A stretch of DNA of 64,000 bases, taken from Rehmannia glutinosa. Its lineage: Eukaryota; Streptophyta; Magnoliopsida; Lamiales; Orobanchaceae. Under the pieces are notes generated by a model. It ran no database searches, was not told the DNA's origin, and saw only the letters and a list, made by a program, of their open reading frames with translations. The stretch covers positions 26,268,653 to 26,332,652 of the forward strand of contig CM071935.1 in NCBI GenBank assembly GCA_016081115.2, read 5' to 3'. The position numbers and the translations under genes are program-made. The first letter of the stretch is position 1. Each line of letters begins with the position of its first letter. This document shows, one piece after another, positions 20,444 through 31,259 of the stretch.

Positions 20444-21767
20444 TGTTCAAAAAAAATTTACCGTAAGCATACGATGTAAAGTTTTAGTATAGATTAAAGA
20501 GAAGGGTTATCGTCTCCACATGGATTGGTATCAAATGTTATACTAAGTACTGTAATTATAATTGCTTAATTATATCTAGATACTCGAAAAGAGATGAATT
20601 TTTATTAAACTCAAAATAAAACTAAAATTAAACTAAAGAGTTCTTTTAGACAATTAATCAAACACTTAGTAAATGTGAATTCTAGAGGGTTGATTCACCT
20701 AGTAATCCCCTATGTTGTCAATCTAGTTTATTAATCACACGTTATTAATATATAAGCCCAATATTCCCACCGTTTATCACTTTCTCTCTCGAGTGTCAAG
20801 TGATTCTAGGTTTCAATCCTGATTTCAATATCTCTATAAAAATCACAAGTTAAACCCTAATGTGTTCGATGAATATTCTATCACAAGATTCATAAACTTC
20901 TCAGTTCTATAAAACCCTAAGTTATGTTATTCTATGGCCAAGCATTCAATTGCCTCTCTCGAGTGTCAAATCAAACACTCCAAACAATCTAAACTATTGG
21001 TCGGATAATTCCGATGCAATCAATGCAAATAACACAAATAGATTTAATAACATGCGAATCTAATAAACTAAAAATCAAAACATAGGATCAAATGTAAGTT
21101 ACATCAATCCCCTAGAAACTAGGTTTAGCTCATGATGGATGTACAAAAACTCATGAAAAAATAATTATACATCTCAAAGGTTCAATAATGATAATGTAAA
21201 ATTAATTCTGAATAATCAAGGAAATAATCCTCTCTATTTCCAGAAGATAGATGCCTTCGAATCTAGTCCCAAACTCTTTCTCCTTGCTCAAAGTCGTCAC
21301 ATGTGCTCAATAGAATGTCCCCCCTTGTCCCATATGTCATTAGTTGTATTTATTGGCACAAGATCGTCGAAAACCTAGAAAATAATAAAAATCATAAACA
21401 CCTAGCAACCCAACCGCACAAAGACCGCACCCTAGCAGCGCGATGCAAAGATCGCGACTTCTCGACACGCATCGTAGCGCTCCAAACCTCCGTTTTACGC
21501 CCAAATTCGCAGCCAGGGAGGTAGCATCAAGGTGTCTTTGTGGGTCTGTGTGACCTTTTGTACCCTTTTTCTCTTCTTCAAACATGCTTTCTTCCTTCTA
21601 AACACGTTTTTTCATCATTTTGATCAACTTCGACTACCAAAACTTATATCAGCTCCCTAACGATAACAAATGAAATAAAATAGACTCAAACGAGTTCAAA
21701 ACACCCAACAACAATTCAAAATCCTAGTCTAGAATACTCAATTCATTGGTATAAAACTAACTTAAAA
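20444..21767 (-). repeat. Gypsy-B 3' LTR
   Basis: It matches 61274-62645 from TGTTCAA to CTTAA. The minus-strand start has CA changed to AA. The blocks TATCGTCTCCACA and CTCTCTCGAGTGTCAA are shared with the 5' LTR. Confidence 0.92.
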
Positions 21768-21786
21768 ATACCCCAAACTTAGACTT
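21768..21786 (-). other. Polypurine tract, Gypsy-B
   Basis: On the minus strand this reads AAGTCTAAGTTTGGGGTAT directly before the 3' LTR, preceded by GAGGACAAGCAAA, the usual polypurine region of Athila-type elements. Confidence 0.8.
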
Positions 21787-22041
21787 TTGCTTGTCCTCAA
21801 GCAATTTATACTGACTCAAGAGAAACAAAAGATAAGAAGAAAACAGAAATATCAACAACTTATTCGAACAAACCAACTGCAAAACTTCACAACTAAGCTC
21901 ATCCGTCTGAAAATTTATTTCACTATCAATCAAGTATGCATTTTAAAAATGTGATCATGAGTATGGAATGTTCATGCCATCTCCATTTTCATTATCCAGA
22001 TAAATTCACGCAATCACGTGTTTTCAAAATGATCCACTTTC

Positions 22042-23416
22042 TGTTAGATAAATATTTTTATCATGATTTTGATGATTTTGTTTAACTATATTTTTACACC
22101 AAAACAATGTCCCTAAATGTTGTCCAATACTCCTAAATGATTTAAAATATTTTTACTGATTTTTTGGAGTATTTCTTGAAGTTTATTTTTGACAAAAATT
22201 GGACAACATTTAAATACCTGTTCAACCTAAGCCACTAGATGGCAACTCTCGTGCTCGAAAGATGATTTCCAAAATAGAAACGAGACATTTGAAAAATCCT
22301 TGGAGGCCGACCGGTCGAACAAGAGGTCGACCGATGCCTGGGAAAACTTGTTATTGTACTAAACTCCCTGTATTGCAAATATCAGAGGTTGGACTGGTCC
22401 AATAGAGGACCGACCGGTTGAATCTCTATTCGACCGGTCGGACCCCCTCTTGAACGATCCAGCAGGCAAGTTTTCAAGGTTCTTTTCATTTCTGTAATTG
22501 AGGTCGACCGGTCCAACCTACCATTTTGACAGCAGAAACTATCCGTTGACAGCAGACGACTTTTCCTCATTTTGTGGGATTGATTTCTAACAGCAATAAT
22601 CTTGATTTTAATTGCAATTTTTTGTAGATATCAATCTCCAAGAAGGAGCCTATGTCTGGAAATCAAATCCAAGAGCTCTCTTATAAATAGATGAAGTCTT
22701 GAAGCCACACAACAAGAGAGAATACACTACAACACAACAAGATACATATCAAGCAAATATTTTGTTCTTCACTTTCACATTCTTGTTGTAATAGCCTAAG
22801 TATTTCACTTTCACATCTTGAGGTCTAGGCATGATTCTTGATTACACTTGCATTTCAAAGTTGTGTATTTCCTTATCGAGTTGTAATCTTGAATTTGTGT
22901 TCGTCATTCAAACACAAGATATCCTTGTGAGTGTTCTTGTGGTAAGAGCATACTTGGGTGATCTTAAGTGTTGAAGAGTGTGGTACTCTTCATAGGTGTA
23001 AGAAGATTGTGGTAATCTTGTTGTGGAAGAGTTTGGTGCTCTTCGAGGTGTTGAAGAGTTTGGTGCTCTTCAAGTTGGAAGATTGTGGTAATCTTCACAA
23101 GGTGCCGTTGCTAGAAGATTGTGGTAATCTTCAAAGAGGTGTTGTAAGAAGAGTGTGGTACTCTTCAAGGTGAAGTTGTAATAGTTTTGGTAACTATTAA
23201 TATTTTTTTTTCTTTTTGAAATCCATCCCGGAGATACTGGGCTGGTAGAGGATTAGGCCCTAGGTGGGTTGAACGTCTATAAATCGATGTCCGTTGTTTA
23301 CTTTCCCGCACTTTCATTTGTGTCTTTGCTTGTTCATTCGAAAAAGAGGGCTAAATAGGAAAAATCGACATAATCTATTCACCCCCTCTAGATTATCGTA
23401 GCCATTTGGACTAACA
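22042..23416 (+). repeat. Copia-2 5' LTR (1375 bp)
   Basis: It runs from TGTTAGATAAA to GGACTAACA. U3 carries CGACCGGTCG at 22308-22317 and 22431-22440 plus half sites. TATAAATA lies at 22682-22689 and the hairpin array at 22931-23199. Its last 526 bp align with 48940-49492. Confidence 0.93.
22931..23199 (+). other. Hairpin array in Copia-2 5' LTR
   Basis: About nine G/T-TGGT hairpins are present, including GTGTTCTT with AAGAGCAT-type arms, GAAGAGT with ACTCTTC, GAAGAGT with GCTCTTC (loop TTGGT), GAAGATT with AATCTTC, and TAATAGTT with AACTATTA (23179-23199). Compared with Copia-1, paired bases change on both arms in several of them. Confidence 0.85.
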
Positions 23417-23418
23417 AG

Positions 23419-23431
23419 TGGTATCAGAGCC
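23419..23431 (+). other. Primer binding site, Copia-2
   Basis: TGGTATCAGAGCC, the canonical initiator-Met tRNA primer site, begins two bases after the LTR end. Confidence 0.95.
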
Positions 23432-23473
23432 AAACTTTTTGGCAAGCTCATTCCACATTGCGAGTAAAGTGGA

Positions 23474-24445
23474 ATGATCCATGGCTACGAACGAGAGCTA
23501 TATCTACCAACTGGTGCTTCATTCAATAAATCGCCTCTTTTCGACTGCAATAATTATGCATTTTGGAAGGATCAAATGGAATGCTTCTTACAAGGTTGCC
23601 GGTTCGATATTTGGAACACGGTTATAACTAGAGTATCCATCCCGATGAAAAAAAAGGAAGATAGAACTCAAATCCCCAAAGCCCTCAAGGAGTTTGATGA
23701 TGAAGACAAGAAAATATTCTCCTTAAACGGTAAAGCTCTTAATATTCTTCATTGTTCTCTTACCGCTACGGAATATAATTGTATCATAGGTATTCGATCT
23801 GCTCATTATCTTTGGGAAAAATTGGAAGTTATCTATGAAGGCACAAAGAAAGTGAAACAAGCTCATAAGACTATGTTGGTCAAAAAGTTCGTAAATTTCA
23901 CTCTAAATATTGGTGAAAATATTTCTAAAATGTTTGAGAGGCTTGACAATATTGTAAATCCTCTATTTGCACTTGGAAAAATTATTTCCGAAGAGGATAA
24001 GGTTACAAAAGTTCTTAATGCTCTTTCCGTCTCTTGGTCCGAAAAAGTTACCGCTATTACGGAAACTCTAAATTTTGATGAGCTTATTGGCAATCTTCTC
24101 ATCTATGAAGTTTATACCAATGAAATGAGTAACTCAAAGGCGTCAACTTCTCAACTGGGTATGGGATCAACTCCAAAAGGTCTTGCCTCAAAATTGAAAA
24201 ATTATTATTCTAGTGATGAGGAAGATCAAGAAGAAGATGAAGATGAAGATGAGGAACTTATTAGAATATTTACAAAATCTGTAAATAAAAACAAGGAAAG
24301 GAAAACAAGAGAGAAGTCTTATTTTAGATGCGGAAAACCCGGACACCATATTGCAAATTGTCCAAAATGGGAAGAAGAACAAAGAAAGAAAAAGTACTTT
24401 TCACAAAGCCTTGAAAGCCAAAGCCGAGCCAACAACATAGGGTGA
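23474..24445 (+). CDS. gag of Copia-2 (323 aa, C-terminus cut)
   Basis: The copia gag domain starts at about residue 15 (SPLFDCNNYAFWKDQMECFL) and includes LNGKALNILHCSLT and the AHKTMLVKKF helix region. A Glu/Asp-rich stretch (residues 250-265) leads to a zinc knuckle FRCGKPGHHIANC at about 282-294. Its first Cys is missing or shifted (a Phe-Arg-Cys arrangement). The start is uncertain: ATG at 23481 matches the family N-terminus MATNES but is one base out of frame. ATG at 23474 is in frame. The family reading continues past 24445 in another frame (GELLAT) to 24459, where Gypsy-A entered. No protease or polymerase follows. Confidence 0.85.
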   Translation: MIHGYERELYLPTGASFNKSPLFDCNNYAFWKDQMECFLQGCRFDIWNTVITRVSIPMKKKEDRTQIPKALKEFDDEDKKIFSLNGKALNILHCSLTATEYNCIIGIRSAHYLWEKLEVIYEGTKKVKQAHKTMLVKKFVNFTLNIGENISKMFERLDNIVNPLFALGKIISEEDKVTKVLNALSVSWSEKVTAITETLNFDELIGNLLIYEVYTNEMSNSKASTSQLGMGSTPKGLASKLKNYYSSDEEDQEEDEDEDEELIRIFTKSVNKNKERKTREKSYFRCGKPGHHIANCPKWEEEQRKKKYFSQSLESQSRANNIG

Positions 24446-25373
24446 GCTTCTTGCAACATTGATTGGTATGAGTTTTGCATGTAATTTGGGTTTAATTATA
24501 GATAGAATAAGTTGATATGCATGAGTTAACTGAATAAAATGGGCCATATTCTTATAAAGTGGAAAAGGTATTACGCTTTGCTCGTTTTGTAGGAATTAAA
24601 CGATTTGTAGCATTTCGGTGACAAAGCGGAGCATTATGGTAAAGGACCGCCAAGAATCGAGCGAATATATGACGTTTGGAGTTGAATTGTGAAAAGTCAG
24701 ATGAATCGGGAAAGAAACGGGAATGAACATCAATCATCCTAGGAGTAGCCAAGTCCTACGGCATTGCACGACCGTGCATCAACCCTAGGAGCAGCCAAGT
24801 CCTACGGCATTGCACACGACCTGGTCGTGCCAGGACGCACGACCTGTGCGTGGTCTCAGTGAAAGAAAGTGCCTACGACCTGATTTTTGCCCTAGAAAGC
24901 AGAGAAAAGAGCAACCTTCTACCGGAGGATTCGAGAGATTGATCGAGGTCGCAACCACACGCTTGAGGATTGAAGATAGATCGAGAGATCATCGACGTCC
25001 CCGAGTTTTCTCATTCCATGGTATCTTTTACTTTCGATTAGTTAGACATGAACTTGAATAATTTGTCTATGAATTGTTTAATTCCCATGTCCTACTCAAC
25101 ATCTTGTGATTTTGGGGTTTGGGATTAGGTTAATGGATACTTTTGTTTGATATTTAATTGCAATTGAAGTTATTATTTTCATACCCTATTTGAGTACTCT
25201 ATATTATTTCTTGTTTTATCAAAAGGCCTTTGGTTTAACTTTTTTTGATGTATTGAGTCATAATTCGAGAGATGAGTTTCAATACTAGATCTTTGAGTAC
25301 TTGACATGAATATTTACATGATTGAGAAGTCTCAGAAATATTTGTGAGGATTATTAATCTTTTGTGCTTTTGG

Positions 25374-26632
25374 TGTTAGTCCAAGTGGCTACAATAATTT
25401 AGAGGGGGTGATTAGATTATCCCGGTTTTTCAGATTTTGCCCTCTTTTTCGAAAAACTCAAGCAAAGATGAAATGCTAAATGCGGAAAGTAAATAGCACA
25501 CGTCGATTTATAGTAGTTCAACCCACCTAGGGCCTAATCTACTACCACCCCAGTATTTCCGGGATGGATTTCAAAAAGAAAAAAAAGATTTTATTAATTT
25601 ACCAAAAATTAATACAACACCTTGAGGATTACCACAACCCTCTTTCACCACCTTGAGGATTACCACAACCCTCTTACAACACCTTTGAAGATTACCACAA
25701 CCTTCAAACACCTATCACCTAGATCACCCAAGTGTATTCTTACCACAAGAATACTCACAAGGATGTCTTGTGTTGAATGATGACCAAAATCAAGATTACA
25801 ACTCAATAATGATTGATACAATATGAGTACAAGTGTAATCAAGAATTGAAAGCCTAGACCTCAAATTTGTGCAAGTGAAAGTGCTTAGGCTAATACAACA
25901 ACATATATGAAAGTGTTTGCTCAATTGCTCTTTGCTTGTATAGAGTGTTGTGTCTTGTTGCTTGAATGAAGCCTCTATTTATAGGAGAGGACTTGGCTTT
26001 CATTTCCAGACATTGGCTCCTCCTTGGGGAGTGATTTGCTGCAAAAGAAACCATTTAAAATGATCAATATAGCTGTTAGAAATCAATCCCACAAAATAGG
26101 GAAAAGTCATTCGAAAAATGCAACGGATAGTTTGGTTGATAAAAATAGGGTTCGACCGTCATGCGCAGAGATAAGATTGAAATTGAATTCTGCGAATTTT
26201 TAGACAGGGGGACCGATCGGAGGGGGGTGCGACCGGTCGCCCTTAGCTGTGACCGGTTGGACCTGAAGAAATTTCGAAACAGAGAAGTCTAGAACAAAAA
26301 AACCAACTCCCAGGTACCGGTCGCCCTCACCGGTCGACCACCACCTGGTCGACCTGGCCGCCCCGCCCTTTTTCATATGCCTCATTTTCTGTTTCTCAGC
26401 TCAACTCAGGTACGGGTTGCCCTATAGGGCGACCGGTCGAGCCTGAAACAAATGTGTTGTCCAATTGTTTATCGAAAATAAACTCCAAAAAATACTCTGA
26501 AAAATAGTAAAAACATTTTAAGTCGATCGGAAGTATTTAGACAACATTTAGGGACATTGTTTTGGTTTAAAAACTCATTTGAACAAAATCGAACATAATC
26601 ATCAAAATCATAATAAAAACATTTATCTAACA
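25374..26632 (-). repeat. Copia-R 3' LTR (1259 bp)
   Basis: On the minus strand it runs TGTTAGATAAATG to ACTAACA. U3 carries CGACCGGTCG-type motifs (26230-26239 and nearby), a TATA box (TATTTATA on the plus strand, 25976-25983) and a hairpin array at 25594-25754. Confidence 0.94.
25594..25754 (-). other. Hairpin array in Copia-R 3' LTR
   Basis: Five hairpins, read on the minus strand: GTATTCTT with AAGAATAC (25734-25754), TTTGAAGGTT with AATCTTCAAA (25684-25708), GAGGGTT with AATCCTC (25655-25673 and 25624-25642), and TTAATTT with AAATTAA (25594-25612). Loops are GTGGT or TTGGT. AATAAA follows the last one. The stems differ from those of Copia-1 and Copia-2 on both arms. Confidence 0.85.
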
Positions 26633-27824
26633 AACTCCCCCTTTTTGATGATTACAAACCAAAACAATTTTCTCGAGGACGACTTTGAAAACAAATTAGT
26701 TTTCCGGTTTTACGAGTGAACTATCCGTTAAAAACATTCCATACAAAACTCCCCCTATCTATGAGCATATAAACAAAAGATTTTTCATAAGCAAAAAGTA
26801 CAAGCTATAACTAGCTTATATAAGATGCCTATAAACATCATAGGCAAAGAAGCTCCCTCTGTCACAATACTTATAATCAATTTCATTTGAGTCCAAAATT
26901 CAAGCCATGGACTAGGTATTCTTGGCTTTAAGAAGCCATAGCTTTTTATTGCGAGCTTTTATTAGCTTTTCTTGAGCTAACGAGCCAATTTCCTGTTTCT
27001 CCCCCTTTGGAATCATCAAAAAGAATGTTAGAATGGTAAAAACACCATACAATAATATCAAAGTGGGCCAAAGGGACGGTTTATCAACCGTTGAGCAATT
27101 AAAGCGTAAAAATCCAAGGAAAATGGGAGAAATGTATCATGAAGAGTTCATACGCTTGTTTTATTAGGCAAAACATGATCTCAATAGATGTTGGAGACTT
27201 TTGGAAGCAAGAGAATCATGTAAAAGTTGAAATTTTCATTGCGACATATCATCGAACACCTTGTGTGCGTGAAAAATAAAAGAGGTTGTATATAACCCTT
27301 GTAAATGTTTCAAGCCAAAAATTGTATCACCAATTCACCTCAATCATTATACAATACAACATAATAGATAAGCTCATCAAAATCATTTGCAAAAAATATC
27401 AAGAAATATACCATAAGGTCATAAACTCAAGGTTCAACCCAATTGAGCAAAAGAAGAGAAATTCTTACCATTTGATCGGAAAAGATGAGCCATAGTGATG
27501 ATGATCATGATATATAATGTCCATGTTGTGAAAAAGATGCATAAAAACCATTTTTGAATGAAATATATGAAAATTTGGCAAAGGGGATGAAAAATGGCCA
27601 AAATATGTTAAAGTTGCGAATGTCAAGACAGAACCATTTTAATCCAAGAAATGGCTTAGGGCGACCATGTCGAGGTTGAGGGCGACCGGGCCGACGTTGA
27701 GGGCGACGGTTGCCCTCAACCCTTTCAGCCACCTGCTGTCGCTTTTTCCAAAATCCGAATTTTCAACCAAAAATCCGATTTTTCGCCCTAAGTTTTAAAA
27801 ACGTGCAAAATTCAAACGTAAGCC
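26633..27824 (-). other. Copia-R polypurine tract and 3' untranslated region
   Basis: On the minus strand the tract AAAAAGGGGGAGTT ends at 26633, next to the LTR. Further tracts lie at 26750-26757 and 26998-27008, with hairpins such as TGCCTAT with ATAGGCA (26826-26846). A CGACC-rich segment lies at 27661-27715. The region is the reverse counterpart of 4421-5787 in Copia-1. Confidence 0.75.
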
Positions 27825-28176
27825 TCATTCAATATGCATTATGCCTAACCGAGCTCGTATCGATGCAAAAGTCTCGGAAGATAGCGGTTTTGTAAAAATG
27901 TCCGCTAATTGATCTTGAGATGGTACAAAAGATATCTCAATTTTTCGTTTTGAAACACAATCCCTTAGAAAATGATGTCGAATCTCAATATGTTTGGTAC
28001 GGTTATGATGAACCGGGTTTTTAGCAATATTAATAGCGGATATATTATCACAAAAGATAGGCACGCGTTTTCAAAAGAGCATTTGTAATCCGCTAAGGTT
28101 TGTTTCATCCAAAGAAGTTGAGTACAACAAAAGCGGCGGAAATATATTCGACTTCGGCCGTTGAAAGAGAAACACA
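27825..28176 (-). pseudogene. RNase H C-terminal part of Copia-R
   Basis: The minus strand reads SLSTAEVEYISAA, a frame shift, then QLLWMKQTLADYKC, another shift, then IFCDNISAINIAKNP, NRTKHIEIRHHFLRD and DIFTKPLS. These are the ordered motifs at the end of copia RNase H, which removes template RNA during reverse transcription. Only the last third of the domain is present, fused directly to LTR U3 at 28176/28177. Confidence 0.88.
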
Positions 28177-28763
28177 GTTTAAGATGATCAATATAGCTGT
28201 TAGAAATCAATCCACAAAATAGGAAAAAGCTGTCTGAAAATGTAACGGATAGTTTGCTGATAAACATAGGGTTCGATCGGTCGCGAGAGATAAGATTGAA
28301 ATTGAATTCTCGAATTTTTACACAGGGGACCGGTCGGAGGGGGTGACGACGGTCGCCTTAGTCATGTGACTCGGTTGGACTGAAGAAATTTCAAACAGAG
28401 AAGTCCGGGAACAAAAAAACCAACTCCCAGTACCGGTCGCCCAGGGGGTCGACCGATTGCCCTCACCGGTCGACCACCTAGTCGACCGGTCGCCCTGCCC
28501 CTTTTTTCTTACGCCTCATTTTCTGTTTCTCACTCAACTCAGTGCGGGTTGCCCTATGGGCGGCCGGTCGAGCCTGAAACAAATGTGTTGTCCAATTTTT
28601 TATCGAAAATAAACTCCAAAAAATACTCCGAAAAATAGTAAAAACATTTTAAGTCGATCGGAAGTATTTAGACAACATTTAGGGACATTGTTTTGGTTTA
28701 AAAACTCATTTGAACAAAATCGAACATAATCATCAAAATCATGATAAAAACATTTATCTAACA
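28177..28763 (-). repeat. Copia-R 5' LTR, U3 part only
   Basis: It matches 26053-26632 over its length, starting GATGATCAATATAGCTGTTAG and ending in CTAACA. Promoter, R and U5 are missing, deleted together with the primer site, gag and most of pol. Confidence 0.93.
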
Positions 28764-29189
28764 TTTGGGAGTTGTATATTTTATGTCGAGTAGAGATGCT
28801 AGCATAAATAATCCAATCAACGTTTTTACAAACATCTCGAGATAGAGGATAAATACTTTCGTGATTGTGTTATAGGGAAGAATAATAATAACTTTGGTTG
28901 TGATTAATCAGATAACAAGAGGGATATTAACTGAAACCATAACCCTGGAATCCATTCATCTCCCTGATCTTTCAATCAACCCTTTACTTTGTCTTTTTAT
29001 GATAAATTCTTGTCTTAGTTTTATAAACCAATCATCCAATTTTGATCGTCTAGACAAAAATAAGACTATTATAATCTCAATACGTAGTACACTAATTTAT
29101 TAGTCTCTGTGGATTCGACCTTGCTAACCATATTCTATAAACTACACCGTACACTTGCGGTGAAGCTAAAAATAAGGCGAACAAGTTTT

Positions 29190-29207
29190 TGGCGCCGTTC
29201 TTGCGAC
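29190..29207 (+). other. Primer binding site, Gypsy-A
   Basis: TGGCGCCGTTCTTGCGAC follows the LTR end by six bases. The first ten bases match the Asp-tRNA site of Athila-type elements; the rest is mutated. Confidence 0.85.
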
Positions 29208-29338
29208 TAATTAAATTTTTAGTACTAATATTGTGATAAATAGAATTATTTTTAATTTAGACATTTTTCTTATTATTGTTTGTTTAATTATACTCCTACT
29301 GTGTTTGACTTGTTTCTTTTAGTTGGCTCAGGTGGTGC

Positions 29339-31118
29339 ATGAACACTCGCTCGAAGCAAAGAGAATTAGCACCGTTCATACCAGAGGTTAAGGCTTTTGC
29401 AAGGCGACTTAGTACTACTAAACGGGCAGAAAAACAACAAGATCATACTATGGGAGATGTGGAAGATAACAACGGAGGTAATAACAGAGCCAACAATGGA
29501 GGTAACAACGTGATCAACAGGGTCATTAATGAGTTACCGATACTTAAGTCCAGCGATCCGGCAGAACAAGCGATTCGCGATTACTTTCGTCATCAGACAA
29601 ATCACAACTATGGTAGAATCGTCAATGTCCCAATTAATGCGAACAATTTTGAGCTGAAGCCATCACTAATTTCGATGGTCCAGTTGAACCAGTTTGGGGG
29701 TTTTCCATCCGAGGATCCCAATTCTCATCTTGCGAACTTCATGCAAATTTGCAACACGATCAAGATGAATGGGGTAACTGATGATGCTATACATTTGTGC
29801 CTATTCGCTTTTTTCTATAAAGGATAAGGCTAGAAACTGGCTAGGCACGTTAACTAAGAGGAGTGTGAACACTTGGGACTAGTTAAGTTAGAAGTTCCTG
29901 TTTAAATTCTTTCCACCAAGTAAAACACTGCAGCTTAAGAATGAGATCACGCAGTTCAGACAGTTTGACTCCGAGCCACTGTATAAGTCTTGGGAGAGAT
30001 TCCAGGATTTATTGAGGAGGTGTCCGCAACACGGGTTTCCAGAGGATCAACAACTTTGCTTCTTTTATAACGGGTTGATAGGACAAACTAGGTCGTTTGT
30101 GGATGCCGCAACATGAGGCGCTTTACTGGCTAAATTTTCACAAGATGCATTCAACTTGTTGGAAGAGATGGCAATGAATAGCTATCAGTGGCCCTCCGAG
30201 AGGACTAATGTGAAAAGGGTAGCCGAAGTTTCTGATTCGGACCCAATTAAGGCATTGACAACTCAGATGACTACGTTGACGAATCAGTTGAGTGTATTGA
30301 CAAAGGGGACTGAAGGAAATGCGGGTGCGACTAATGGGGGAGTTCCTCTAGATCCCATGGAGAAAGCTAATTATGTAAATAACTCAGATGACTACGTTGA
30401 CGAATCAGTTGAGTGTATTGACAAAGGGGACTGAAGGAAATGCGGGTGCGACTAATGGGGGAGTTCCTCTAGATCCCATGGAGAAAGCTAATTATGTAAA
30501 TAACCGGAATTTCAACAATTACCGGAATAATCAGACTCCTACTCATTACCATCCGGGTTTGAGGAATCATCAAAACTTCTCCTATGAAAATACAAAGAAT
30601 GTGATGCAACCACCACCGGGGTTTAGTGTGACAAATGGTGTTATTAATTCTGAGGCTAAGCCATCTATGGATGACGTCCTCACCGCATTTATGAATGATA
30701 TAAGGAATAGATTTAGTAAGAATAAGGCGAAGCTAGATAAAATTGAGAATCATGTCATTCAATTGGCTAACACCATGGGGTCCAAATGAAAAATCTTGAA
30801 ACCCAGATCGGCCAATTAGCTACGATTGTAGGTGGGCAACAACAGAAAGGTCAGTTTCCAAGTAACACTGAGGTAAATCCAAAGGAGCAGTGTAAAACCA
30901 TTCGTCTGAGGAGTGGAACAAAATACGAGGGGCCGAAAATACCGGAAAATACTAAAAATATGCAGGGATGCACGACCCATGCGTCCACACACGGGCAGGT
31001 CGTGTGCCCTTTTGAACAGGGGTTTCATAGTCCGGGAGACGCAGAAACGGAAGCAAATGGCGATGTTGAGGATGAGGAGAAGTTGGGGGTCATATTGATG
31101 AGCAAAAAAAGGGGCTGA
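29339..31118 (+). pseudogene. gag of Gypsy-A (frame-shifted)
   Basis: ATG at 29339 begins MNTRSKQRE, the usual start of Athila-type gag. The retrotransposon gag core follows: IVNVPINANNFELKPSLISM, LNQFGGFPSEDPNSHL, then in shifted frames KARNWLGTL, FFPPSKT, WERFQDLLRRCPQHG and NLLEEMAMNSYQWPSER. The C-terminal part includes HYHPGLRNHQNFSY and ETQIGQLATIVGGQQQKGQFPSNTEVNP. Stops occur near 29826, 29882 and 30114. An exact 121-bp tandem duplication (30260-30501) shifts the frame. The last portion carries an inverted-repeat module (CACGACC at 30971 and GGTCGTG at 30998). Confidence 0.88.
30260..30501 (+). repeat. Exact 121-bp tandem duplication in Gypsy-A gag
   Basis: Two identical 121-bp units begin at 30260 and 30381 (AACTCAGATGACTACG). 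The unit length is not a multiple of three, so it breaks the gag frame. The copies show no differences, so it is either very recent or an assembly artefact. Confidence 0.9.
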
Positions 31119-31259
31119 TTAGTTTAAATCTTCCTCTAACCCTGATTTTTCCAAACCTACTACTCCCCTTCCTTTTCCCCAATGTTTTCAAAAGAAAAAG
31201 TTAGACGCGCAATTTGCAAAGTTCCTTGATATATTTAAGAAATTGCATATTAACATACT

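Larger units (their letters stand above)
25374..28763 (-). mobile_element. Copia-R, internally deleted copia element (minus strand)
   Basis: The 5-bp duplication TTTGG flanks it (25369-25373 and 28764-28768). On the minus strand it has the U3 part of a 5' LTR (28763-28177) and then, with no R, U5, primer site or gag, the end of RNase H, a 3' untranslated region, a polypurine tract and a full 3' LTR (26632-25374). It belongs to the Copia-1/Copia-2 family and cannot move by itself. Confidence 0.94.
24460..29183 (+). repeat. Gypsy-A 5' LTR, interrupted by Copia-R
   Basis: LTR sequence occupies 24460-25373 and 28769-29183 (about 1.33 kb). It ends CA just before the primer site, as in Gypsy-C. 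The first part has a 47-bp two-copy repeat (24737-24815, block CCAAGTCCTACGGCATTGCA) and the palindrome CACGACCTGGTCGTG (24815-24829). Confidence 0.75.
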
